Shown here: positions 39,768-48,012 of the stretch, piece by piece | Layout: each line of letters begins with the position of its first letter | How positions within the stretch are numbered: position 1 is the stretch's first letter | From: Svornostia abyssi | Lineage (GTDB): Bacteria; Actinomycetota; Thermoleophilia; Solirubrobacterales; Solirubrobacteraceae | NCBI GenBank assembly: GCA_024666565.1 | Contig: CP088295.1 | Span: forward strand, 1,674,001 to 1,738,000 | DNA: 64,000 nucleotides | Direction: 5' to 3' | Made by a program: the position numbers and the translations under genes | Notes under the pieces: model-generated | What the model saw: only the letters and a program-made list of their open reading frames with translations | Told to the model about the DNA's origin: nothing | The model's database searches: none

Positions 39768-40898
39768 GAATTCGTTCCGCCGTCCTGCGCGAGATGGGCG
39801 CGCCGGCGCCGTACGCGGAGAGCCGCCCGCTGGAGATCCGTGAGCTGGAACTCGATCCGCCGGGGCCCGACGAGCTGCTCATCCGCGTCCGCGCCGCCGG
39901 CCTCTGCCACTCGGACCTCTCGGTCATCGACGGCTCGCGCCCGCGGGTCATGCCGATGGCGCTCGGTCACGAGGCGGCCGGCGAGGTCGTCGCGCTGGGC
40001 GACGGTGTCGAGGACTTCGCACCCGGCGATCACGTCGTGCTGGCGTTCGTCCCCGCGTGCGGGCGTTGCGGCCCGTGCCGCGACGGGCGGGCCGCGTTGT
40101 GTGAACCGGGCGCTGCGGCGAACGCCGCGGGCACGCTGCTGAGCGGCGGCCGGCGCCTGCGCGACGCCGACACGGGGGAGGAGATCCACCACCACCTGGG
40201 CGTCTCCGCGTTCAGCGACCACGTCGTGGTGTCCTCGCGCTCGGCGGTGAAGATCGACGCGGGCGTCCCGTGGGACGTCGCCGCGCTGTTCGGCTGCGCG
40301 ATCCTCACCGGGGTCGGGGCGGCCGTGGCGCGGCGCGGGCGTGCAGGCGGGCGATCGCGTGGCGGTCTACGGCCTGGGCGGCATCGGCCTGGCCGCGGTG
40401 CTCGGCGCGCGGGTCGCGGGCGCCGCGCAGATCGTGGCCGTCGACGTCGTGCCCGAGAAGCTCGAGCTGGCGAAGGCACTGGGCGCGACCGACGTCGCGC
40501 TCGGCGGGCCGGACGGCGACTCCGTCGTGGCCGTCCACGAAGCGACCGGCGGCGGCGCCGACCACGTCATCGAGACCGTCGGCAACGCCCGCGTCCTCGC
40601 CGACGCGTACCGCGCCACGCGGCGCGGCGGCACCACCGTGACGGTCGGGTTGCCTCATCCGGAGCAGATGCTGCAGATCCCGGCGGTGAGCCTGGTGGCC
40701 GAGGAGCGGACGCTGAAGGGCTCCTACCTGGGCTCGTGCGTGCCCGCGCGCGACATCCCGATCTTCGTCGACCTGCACCTGCGCGACCTGCTGCCCGTCG
40801 ACCGTCTGCTCACGCACCGGCTGGCCCTTGACGAGATCAACGAGGGCTTCGACCGGCTCGCGTCGGGCGAGGCCGTGCGTCAGGCCATCATCTTCTGA
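39764..40898 (+). CDS. Zinc-dependent alcohol dehydrogenase, one frame break
   Basis: The enzyme has about 377 residues in the MDR family. The catalytic zinc site is in [12 protein letters not shown] and GHEAAG, the structural zinc cysteines are in [15 protein letters not shown], and the NAD-binding Rossmann is [15 protein letters not shown]. It oxidises alcohols to aldehydes, or the reverse. The frame breaks in GGG 40337-40339: removing one G joins AVARRG to [11 protein letters not shown]. Given its neighbours, long-chain or fatty alcohols are plausible substrates, but this is an inference. Confidence 0.87.
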
Positions 40899-40935
40899 GC
40901 TTCAGCCGCGGCGTGGCCTCGCCGATGAGGTGGGC

Positions 40936-42195
40936 GTGACCGTCGTCCGCCCCCTCAGCGACGAGGACGCGGCGATCCTCGCGATCGAATCCGATCGGAT
41001 CGCCGGACATACCTGCAAGCTGCTGCGCCTCGGCACGCCCCCCGAGGGCGGCGCTGCGGCGCTGCGCGCGCAGATCGCCGCGCGGCTCGTCGACGCCCCC
41101 GAGTTGCAGTGGCGGCTGGGCGAGGACGCCGGCGAGCTCGCGTGGGTGGTCGAAGGCGAGCTGGACCTCGACCACCACGTCCGCGCGGTGCCCGGCCCGC
41201 TCGACGAGCCGGCGCTGCGCGCGCACGCGGCATCGCTCATGGCCTCGCGGCTCGATCGCGACCGGCCGCTGTGGAGCATCGACGTCGTCGAGTGCCTCGA
41301 TGACGGCGGCGCCGCCGTGTTCTTCCGCATCCACCACGCGCTGGCCGACGGGTCGACTGCGATGCGCCTCGGCCGCGCGGTGCTGTGGGACGAGCAGGCG
41401 CCCGGGGCGAGTTTGCGTTCACCTGGAACGCAAACGCGCCCCGCGCAGGCGCCGCAGCCGCACTTCTCCGCGGCGCTGGCCCACGAGATCCTTCCCGGAT
41501 CCAGCGCGCACACCCCGCTCGCCGGCCACGTCGGGACGCACCGCACCGTGGCGACCGCCACGACCGATCTCGAGACGGTGAAGGCGATCGCCCACGCCCG
41601 GACGCCGCACGCGACCGTCAACGACGTCGTCCTCGCCGCCGTCGCCGGCGGCATGCGGCGCTGGCTGCTGCACCACCACGGCCCGCTGCCCAGCGTGCGC
41701 GTGAAGGTGCCCGTCAGCCTGCACCAGCCCGGGGAGGACGCGGGCAACCGCGATTCGTTCTTCGCCGTCGACCTGCATCTCGCCGAGGCCGATCCGGTCG
41801 CCCGGCTGGACGCGATCCACGCGGACGCCGACCACCGCAAGCACGACGGTGACGCGCTCGCCCTCGACGAGCTGCTGCGCGGCCTGGGTCGCCGCGCGCC
41901 GGCGCTCGCGCGCCTCGTGCGCCGGTGGGAGAACAGCGCCCGCGTGTTCGCGCTGAACGTCAGCAACGTCCCCGGCCCGAAGGGGATCGTCCACGTCCTC
42001 GGGGCACCCGCGCGGGCGATGCACTCGCTCGTCGAGGTCGGCGATCACCATCTGCTGCGCGTGGCGGTCGTATCGATGGGCGGCGAACTGGGCTTCGGGC
42101 TGTGCGCGGACGCCGACGCGGTGTCCGACCTCGACGTCCTCGCCGCCGGGATCGAAGCTGAGCTGGCTGAGCTGGCGGCGGTCGCCGGGACCTGA
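40936..42195 (+). CDS. WS/DGAT-family acyltransferase (wax ester synthase/diacylglycerol acyltransferase)
   Basis: The protein has about 419 residues. The catalytic HHxxxDG is present as IHHALADGS, and NVSNVPGP lies near the C-terminus as in the family. These enzymes join acyl-CoA to fatty alcohols or diacylglycerol. The GTG at 40936 was chosen; GTG 40930 is equally in frame. A 17-bp hairpin with one mismatch sits inside the gene at 41404-41442, in a variable segment (ASLRSPGTQTRPAQ). The gene ends in a perfect hairpin that brackets its stop codon. Confidence 0.88.
   Translation: MTVVRPLSDEDAAILAIESDRIAGHTCKLLRLGTPPEGGAAALRAQIAARLVDAPELQWRLGEDAGELAWVVEGELDLDHHVRAVPGPLDEPALRAHAASLMASRLDRDRPLWSIDVVECLDDGGAAVFFRIHHALADGSTAMRLGRAVLWDEQAPGASLRSPGTQTRPAQAPQPHFSAALAHEILPGSSAHTPLAGHVGTHRTVATATTDLETVKAIAHARTPHATVNDVVLAAVAGGMRRWLLHHHGPLPSVRVKVPVSLHQPGEDAGNRDSFFAVDLHLAEADPVARLDAIHADADHRKHDGDALALDELLRGLGRRAPALARLVRRWENSARVFALNVSNVPGPKGIVHVLGAPARAMHSLVEVGDHHLLRVAVVSMGGELGFGLCADADAVSDLDVLAAGIEAELAELAAVAGT
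41404..41442. repeat. Long inverted repeat inside the WS/DGAT gene
   Basis: GGGGCGAGTTTGCGTTC (41404-41420) pairs with GAACGCAAACGCGCCCC (41426-41442) with one mismatch around loop ACCTG. It lies in frame in a poorly conserved protein segment. Its shape (G-rich outer end, long arms, five-base loop) is like the hairpin at 9811-9861, although the sequences differ. Confidence 0.8.
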
Positions 42196-42212
42196 ATCCC
42201 GGCGACCGCCGC
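42175..42212 (+). terminator. Perfect hairpin spanning the WS/DGAT stop codon
   Basis: GCGGCGGTCGCCGGGA (42175-42190) pairs perfectly with TCCCGGCGACCGCCGC (42197-42212); the loop CCTGAA contains the TGA stop. There is no T run. It is a probable terminator or 3' stabiliser for the thioesterase-ADH-WS/DGAT operon. Confidence 0.65.
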
Positions 42213-42306
42213 GGTGCTCATCGCCGTCCGCAGCTGGTGGCTGTGGCGCTCCCGCGCACCACAGCGGTGAGCGGACGGCATTCCCCTGCCCGGGGCTTGT
42301 GTGGCC

Positions 42307-43616
42307 TCACATCGCCATCAGCGTGCGCGCTGCGGCGGTGAACGCTCCCTTGTCCTGCTCGTTGAGCGTGGTGAGGCCGAAGTAGTGCTCGCGGTCGCCG
42401 GTCTGCCCGCCTGAGCGAAGGTCGCGGCCGTTGTAGACGAGGAAGTGCCGGATCCGGCCGCCGTAGCGGGCCTGCATGTCGGCGACGGTGCCCGACAGCG
42501 CGGCGCCCGCCTCGTCGTAGGTCATGCAGCGGTTCCAGCCGTAGTTGTCGTCGAGGCACCGGCCGTTGTCCGTGGAGAGACCCCACTCGGTGATGTCGAC
42601 CGGGATGCTGCTCGGGGCGCCGCGCGAGCCGGTCGAGCTGATGACCTCGTCGATGCGGTCCTGCCACTTCGAGCGCGGGCCGTAGGGGTGGACGGTCCAC
42701 CCGGCGGCGTAGGCGTGGATGTTCGGGACCGCCGCGTACATCTGGGCGACCCAGTTGTCGCTCTGGTTCGCGTTGTCGGCCTGGACGAGGAGGCCGACCG
42801 GCGAGCCGACGGCCTGGATCGCCGCGTGCGCGTCGCGGACCCGGCGGGCGTAGTCGCCGCCGCTCTGCTGCGTGCCCTGGTAGGCGAAGGAGGTCTCGTT
42901 GCCGAACTCGATGTGGGTGATCGCCAGCGCGGCCTGCGCGGGGCGCGACGCCCAGAAGCTTCCGCCGGGGCCGAACTCCTTCGCCCAGTCGGCGACGCTC
43001 TGCGCCTCGCCGACAGACGGGATGCGGCCGTGGAAACCGGCGAGCGGGAGGACGCGGATGCCGCGGTCGGCGTAGTCGGCGATGTAGGCGCGCATCGACG
43101 CGACCGGGGTCCCGATGGCGAACTCGACCCGGACGACCTTCGCGCCGAGCTTCGCGCCGACGCGGGCGTCCCAGTCGTTGGCGCCGCCCTGAATGCCGGT
43201 CCACCAGCTCTGGGACGTCGGCGGGGTGGGGGAGATGGTGGGAGTGGTGGGGTTCGGCGTGGCGGTGCGGCCCGTGTTGCCGGATGCGGGACGCGAGGTC
43301 GTGGACTTCGCACCCGCGCTGCCCGGCGTGACCTTCTTCTGCGTCCGGGCGCTGCACCCGGCCTGCTTGAGCGACTGCGCGATGAGCGACGCGCGGGCGC
43401 CTTGCGGCGGGCCTTGCTGTGCCGCTTGGCCTTGCTGACCCGGTTGGCCTTGCGCGTCGCTGTCGCCTTGAGCTGGGCGACGTGCGTCGTGCTGCACTTG
43501 ACGACCGACCGCTTCTTCGCGGCCTGCGCGGGGGCGGCGACCGCGAACGTCGCGATCACTGCGGCCACCATGGTGCATGCGAGCAGCATGAAGCTGCGAA
43601 CGCGTCCGGCTGACAT
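42307..43616 (-). CDS. Secreted glycoside hydrolase-like (clan GH-A type) protein, one frame break
   Basis: The protein has about 436 residues. A signal peptide (LLACTMVAAVIATFAVAAPAQA) is followed by a basic linker (AKRHSKARRKAP), a serine/threonine/proline linker, and a TIM-barrel-like domain. Two acid motifs suit clan GH-A: HIEFGNETS (acid/base Glu) and DITEWGLS (nucleophile Glu). It is probably a secreted polysaccharide-cleaving enzyme; the GH family was not identified. The frame breaks near 43391-43400, where the downstream frame continues RASLIAQSLKQAGCSA. A c-di-GMP-I riboswitch candidate precedes the gene, with AAGGAG at its 3' edge, implying c-di-GMP control of translation. Confidence 0.72.
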
Positions 43617-43627
43617 CCTTGTCGGGT

Positions 43628-43706
43628 CTCCTTCGGCAGCTGGGCGGTCTCTGGGGCGAGATCCCTGGCTTTGCGGCCCCGCCTCGCGGCGGGTGTGCCG
43701 TTGTCG
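43628..43706 (-). promoter_or_regulatory. Cyclic-di-GMP-I (GEMM) riboswitch candidate
   Basis: On the minus strand the leader of the 43616 gene shows the GEMM-I pattern. ACGGCA near the 5' side pairs with TGCC near the 3' side. The P2 hairpin CCCGCC-GCGA-GGCGGG has a GNRA tetraloop (43678-43693). The conserved CGCAAAGCC follows (43666-43675), and then a second stem region. The 3' strand merges into AAGGAG (43628-43633), a Shine-Dalgarno-like site ahead of the ATG at 43616, suggesting translational control. The assignment is by eye; no covariance search was run. Confidence 0.75.
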
Positions 43707-43868
43707 GGAGGTCTGGTCTTCCGTGACCAGCTCCCCGGTTCGTGCTCAACCATCGGAACGGCTCGGCAGGTGGGAGAGCGGTTTGAACCGAGGTGGACGT
43801 CTGTCTGAGCGGCCGACGCCTCGACCGCGCGTCCACGAACTTGAATCTCTGCGAGCCTCCCGGGCCGC

Positions 43869-44639
43869 ATGCCCTCCGCCTGGGTGATCCTCCCGACGTA
43901 CAACGAGGCCGAGAACGTCGAACGTCTCGTCGCCGCGGTCCTCGCCGCGCTCGACGATGCGCCGGTCGACGGGCACGTCCTGGTGGTCGACGACGACTCC
44001 CCGGACGGCACGGGCGCCATCGCCGACGGCCTGGCGGCTGCCGATCCGCGCGTCGTCGTGCGGCACAACGGGCCCAAGCACGGGCTGGGTCGCGCGTACC
44101 TCGCAGGGTTCCGCCAGGCGCTCGCCGCGGGCGCCGATCTCCTCGTCGAGATGGACTGCGACTTCTCCCACGATCCCGCCGACCTGCCGCGCCTGCTGGC
44201 CCCCGTGCTGGCCGGAACCGCCGATGTCGCCTTGGGATCGCGCTACGTCGAGGGTGGTGCGATCGAGGACTGGGGCCCGGCGCGGCGTCTCATCAGCGCC
44301 GGCGGGTCGCGCTACGCCCGCATGGTGCTCGGCGTCGACGTGCGCGATCTGACGGGCGGGTTCAAGTGCTTCTCGGCGGACGTGCTGCGCGCGATCGACC
44401 TCGACGGGGTGCGGGCGAACGGGTACGTCTTCCAGATCGAGATGACGTTTCGCGCGCTCCGGGCAGGCTACGTCGTCGCGGAAGTGCCGATCGTGTTCCG
44501 TGACCGCCGGCTGGGGGCGTCGAAGATGACCGCGCGGGTGGCGCTGGAGGCCGCCTGGAAGGTCCCGGCGCTGCGTCTGGCCGCCGGCGTCCGCAGGCGC
44601 CGGGCGGCCAGGGCCGGGACTGGACGCGCGCACCGCTGA
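43869..44639 (+). CDS. Polyprenol-phosphate mannosyltransferase (Dpm1/Ppm-like, GT2)
   Basis: The protein has 256 residues with a GT2 catalytic fold: ILPTYNEAENVERL, VVDDDSPDGTG, and the nucleotide-sugar metal site MDCDFSHDP, with DLTGGFKCF and RRLGASKMT as in dolichol/polyprenol monophosphomannose synthases. It transfers mannose from GDP-mannose to a lipid phosphate on the inner membrane face. No C-terminal membrane domain is present. It opens the glycan region and supplies a lipid-linked sugar donor. Confidence 0.88.
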   Translation: MPSAWVILPTYNEAENVERLVAAVLAALDDAPVDGHVLVVDDDSPDGTGAIADGLAAADPRVVVRHNGPKHGLGRAYLAGFRQALAAGADLLVEMDCDFSHDPADLPRLLAPVLAGTADVALGSRYVEGGAIEDWGPARRLISAGGSRYARMVLGVDVRDLTGGFKCFSADVLRAIDLDGVRANGYVFQIEMTFRALRAGYVVAEVPIVFRDRRLGASKMTARVALEAAWKVPALRLAAGVRRRRAARAGTGRAHR

Positions 44640-44786
44640 GCTGGGGTGGTCCACGGCCCTTCACCCGGGAGCCGCGGTCAGCTACAACCACAGGAGACCA
44701 CGTCTCTGGGACCGCAACCACATGCCCGTCTCGGGGTTGACGTGTTGGGCGCCCGACACGACGTCGACCGCCGCCAGATCGCCAAC

Positions 44787-47486
44787 GTGCCGCCCGCTTG
44801 CCGCCCACGCCATGCCTGCTCCGCGATCGTCGCGGTCCTGGTGCTCCTCTTCATCCTGCCGGGCGCCGCCCACGCGCTGCCCGACGACTTCGAGGAGATC
44901 ACGCTCGCCTCCGGGCTCTCGCAGCCCACGGCGGTCGCGTTCGCCCCCGCGAGCGACGGGCGGATGTTCATCGCCGAGAAGCCCGGCCGGGTGCAGGTCC
45001 GGCTCGCCGACGGCACGCTGCGCAGCACGCCGCTGCTGGACTGGAGTGACCGCATCAACTCCGCCGTGGACCGCGGGCTGCTCGGCATCGCGACGGACAC
45101 CGACTTCGCCGACAACGGGTACCTCTACATCCTCTTCGTCGCCGACAGCGACAGCACGGACGACACCGGGCCACACAGCTCGCGTCTCGTCCGGCTCACG
45201 GTGTCCGAGGACAACCAGATCACGGGGGAGAAGACGCTCGTCGGCGGTGACGCCGATCAGGGCGAGTGCTTCCCGGACGGCGCGCCGGCCAACCCGGACG
45301 GCAACCACACCACGGCGGGCGACGGCGCTGACGACTGCATCTCGGCGTCGGCGGCGACGCACGCCATCGGCACCGTCATCAGCGACCCGCGCGACGGGAG
45401 CATCTGGTTCGGGACGGGCGACGGGCAGACCGTCGACATCAACAACGTCGGCGCCCGCCCGCGGCGCCTGCGCACCTACAACGAGGAGATGCTGATCGGC
45501 AAGATCATGCGCGTCGACCGTGAGGGGCGCGGCCTGGCCGACCACCCGTTCTGTCCCGGTGTCACCGACCTCGACCGGACGTGCACGAAGGTGTACGCGA
45601 AGGGCTTTCGCAACCCGTTCCGCTTCACGGTGCCGCCGCAGGCCGGGGCGCCGCCGATCGTCGCCGACGTGGGCAACAACGAGTGGGAGGAGCTCGGCCG
45701 CGTGCGGCCGGGCAGCAACGCGGGCTGGCCGTGCTGGGAGGGGCCCGCCCTCGGCCCGGGGCAGTACAACGGGTACCCGGACTGCACGCCGTACGTGTTC
45801 GGCGGCCAGCCCGTCGACCAGCCGGACTTCGCCTACAGCCACGCCGACCCCGACCCGGCATCGAACGGCAAGGCCGACGCCGCCGTCATCGGCGGTCCCG
45901 TGTACGCCGGCTCCGAGTACCCCGCCGAGTACGCCGGGAACCTCTTCTTCGGTGACTACGCCCGCGGGTTCATCCGCCGCTTCCGGCCGGGGAGCGCCGC
46001 CGGGACGTTCCTCATGACCCCGTCGCCGCTGCCGCGGTTCAGTGACACCAACAGCTCGGTCCTGTTCACCGAGCGCCCCGCGTTCACCCAGCTCACCGAG
46101 GCGCCGAACGGCGACCTCGTCGTCGTCGACTTCGTCACAGCAGGCCCGAACCAGGACTTCACCGGGCCGGGCCGCGTCGTGCGCATCGCCCACGCGCCCG
46201 CCAACCGCGCGCCGACCGCCGTCGCGAAGGTGGCGCAGGAGGAGATCGCCAGCGGCGCGACCGCGCAGTTCGACGGCGGCGACTCGTCCGATCCGAACGC
46301 CGACACCCTCACGTACGCCTGGGACTTCGACGGTGACGGCACGACCGACAGCACCGAGGTCGCGCCGACGCGCACGTACCCCGACCCGGGCGTGTTCACG
46401 GCCCGCCTGACGGTCGACGACGGGCGCGGGCAGACCGCCACGGACACGGTGCAGGTGCTCGTCGACCGCCACCGACCGCAGGTGCAGATCGACGCGCCCG
46501 CCACGGACGAGCAGTACGACGGCGGCGTCTCGATGCGGCTCGCGGGCGACGCGACCGACACGGACGAGGGCGGCACGTTCCCGGAGGCGAACCTGCGCTG
46601 GGAGATCCGGCTCATCCACGGCAGCCACTTCCACCCGTACACGGACATCGCCGGGCGCCGCGAGGCCGCGTTCGTCCCCCTCCAGGACCACGGGCTGGAC
46701 AGCTACTACCGGATCCGGCTGATCGCGACCGACAGCGACGGGGTCGAGGGCACGGCGACCGTCATCGTCCGTCCGCGGCCGGCGACGCTGCGTGTGGAGA
46801 GCCAGCCGGCGGGCGCGCCGATCGAGGTCGAGGAGCAGATGTACGTCGCCCCGCGCGACGTGGCCTCGGCGTCGGGCCTGAACGCGCGGGTGCGCGCAGC
46901 GGCGGACTTCACCCGCGACGGCGTGACGTGGCGGTTCGCGCGCTGGACCGACGGGGAGACCGCGCGGGACCGGTCGTACCTCGTGGGGCGCGACGGCGGC
47001 ACGGTCGTCGCCGTCTACGAGCAGGAGCCGGTGCGCGGCGGGTCCGGTGCCGGGACGGCGCCGGGGACGGGCGGGACGGGGTCCGCGGGAGGGACGGGGT
47101 CCACGGAGCCGATCACCCCACCGAAGGCCGCGACGCCCAAGCTGAGCCTCACGACCCCGTGGACCGCGCGCCGCCGCAGCACCCGCACGGTGTCCGGGAC
47201 GCTCACGGGCGTCACGACGCGGCCCACCGTGCAGGTCGCGCTCGCCCGCAGCGCCGGCAGCCGCTGTCGCTGGTGGGCATCGCAGCCCCGGCGCTTCGGC
47301 AGGGCGGCGTCGTGCAGCAGACCGGTGTGGACGACCGCGCGGGTGCAGCGCACGTCGGCGGGCTGGCGCTTTGACGCGGCGCTGCGCTCCTCCATCGCCC
47401 GCCGCGCAGGGCGCATCCAGGCCCGCGCGCGCGTCGGCGGGCGAACTGTCGCGCAGGTGACAGTCCGCGTCTCCGGCGCGCGGTAG
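44787..47486 (+). CDS. Secreted PQQ-type sugar dehydrogenase-like propeller with PKD domain
   Basis: The protein has about 899 residues from a GTG chosen before the signal peptide (AIVAVLVLLFILPGAAHA). Residues ~30-430 form a six-bladed GDH/Hhip-like propeller with GLLGIA, NPDGNHTTAGDG, KGFRNPFRF, VGNNEWEELG and AGWPCWEGP. A PKD domain follows (FDGGDSSDPNADTLTYAWDFDGDG-type loop), then Ig-like beta-domains, a glycine/threonine linker and a basic C-terminal domain. It may oxidise sugars or bind glycans outside the cell. The PQQ cofactor is a family inference. The open frame extends upstream to 44646, but without a signal peptide at its start. Confidence 0.8.
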   Translation: MPPACRPRHACSAIVAVLVLLFILPGAAHALPDDFEEITLASGLSQPTAVAFAPASDGRMFIAEKPGRVQVRLADGTLRSTPLLDWSDRINSAVDRGLLGIATDTDFADNGYLYILFVADSDSTDDTGPHSSRLVRLTVSEDNQITGEKTLVGGDADQGECFPDGAPANPDGNHTTAGDGADDCISASAATHAIGTVISDPRDGSIWFGTGDGQTVDINNVGARPRRLRTYNEEMLIGKIMRVDREGRGLADHPFCPGVTDLDRTCTKVYAKGFRNPFRFTVPPQAGAPPIVADVGNNEWEELGRVRPGSNAGWPCWEGPALGPGQYNGYPDCTPYVFGGQPVDQPDFAYSHADPDPASNGKADAAVIGGPVYAGSEYPAEYAGNLFFGDYARGFIRRFRPGSAAGTFLMTPSPLPRFSDTNSSVLFTERPAFTQLTEAPNGDLVVVDFVTAGPNQDFTGPGRVVRIAHAPANRAPTAVAKVAQEEIASGATAQFDGGDSSDPNADTLTYAWDFDGDGTTDSTEVAPTRTYPDPGVFTARLTVDDGRGQTATDTVQVLVDRHRPQVQIDAPATDEQYDGGVSMRLAGDATDTDEGGTFPEANLRWEIRLIHGSHFHPYTDIAGRREAAFVPLQDHGLDSYYRIRLIATDSDGVEGTATVIVRPRPATLRVESQPAGAPIEVEEQMYVAPRDVASASGLNARVRAAADFTRDGVTWRFARWTDGETARDRSYLVGRDGGTVVAVYEQEPVRGGSGAGTAPGTGGTGSAGGTGSTEPITPPKAATPKLSLTTPWTARRRSTRTVSGTLTGVTTRPTVQVALARSAGSRCRWWASQPRRFGRAASCSRPVWTTARVQRTSAGWRFDAALRSSIARRAGRIQARARVGGRTVAQVTVRVSGAR

Positions 47487-47519
47487 CCTCCCCGCGCCCC
47501 CGAACGGAAAGAGGACCAC

Positions 47520-47984
47520 GTGCTCAAGCTGAGCCGCATCCTCCTCGTGGCCTTCGCGGCGGTCGCGCTCATCGCGGCCGGCTGCGGAGGGGACACCGAG
47601 GAGAAGAACGACTACGTCGACCAGGTCAACAAGGCCCAGACCGAGTTCGCCGACCAGGTCACGAAGCTCTCGACGGCGATCACGTCGACGAGCTCGAGCT
47701 CGACCGACCAGAAGACGATCGAGTCGTACCAGACCGCGGTCGACGGCGTGGTCAAGGATCTCGAGGGCATCACCCCGCCCGAGGACGTCAAGGCCGAGCA
47801 CCAGCAGCTCGTCGACGCGATGTCGACGTACGGCGAGAGCGTCGGCACGGCGCTCGAGGATCTGCAGGGCGGCTCCGCGCAGGATCGCCTGAAGGCCGCG
47901 ACCGAGCTGCAGACCGCCAGCTCCACGGCCGGCACGCAGATCAACCAGGCGATCGAGGCCATCAACAAGAAGCTGCAGGAGTAG
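47520..47984 (+). CDS. Lipoprotein with helical domain
   Basis: The protein has 154 residues from a GTG start preceded by AAAGAGG. A lipoprotein signal ends in LIAAGC, so the cysteine would be lipid-modified. The mature part is charged and helical (EKNDYVDQVNKAQTEFADQV, VKAEHQQLVDAMSTYGESV) with a serine-rich loop. No family was recognised; it resembles small surface lipoproteins of actinobacteria. It lies between the propeller gene and the O-antigen polymerase-like gene. Confidence 0.8.
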   Translation: MLKLSRILLVAFAAVALIAAGCGGDTEEKNDYVDQVNKAQTEFADQVTKLSTAITSTSSSSTDQKTIESYQTAVDGVVKDLEGITPPEDVKAEHQQLVDAMSTYGESVGTALEDLQGGSAQDRLKAATELQTASSTAGTQINQAIEAINKKLQE

Positions 47985-48012
47985 TCGCCTGACCCGTGCG
48001 GCACCGGTCACC

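Noticed and set aside
40828..40935. Longer upstream start for the WS/DGAT protein
   Set aside because: The upstream codons lie inside the alcohol dehydrogenase gene and look like its out-of-frame shadow.
44640..44786. Second riboswitch before the PKD/propeller gene
   Set aside because: Short self-complementary pieces exist (GAGACCACGTCTC), but no known class pattern such as CGCAAAGCC or a GNRA-capped stem is present.
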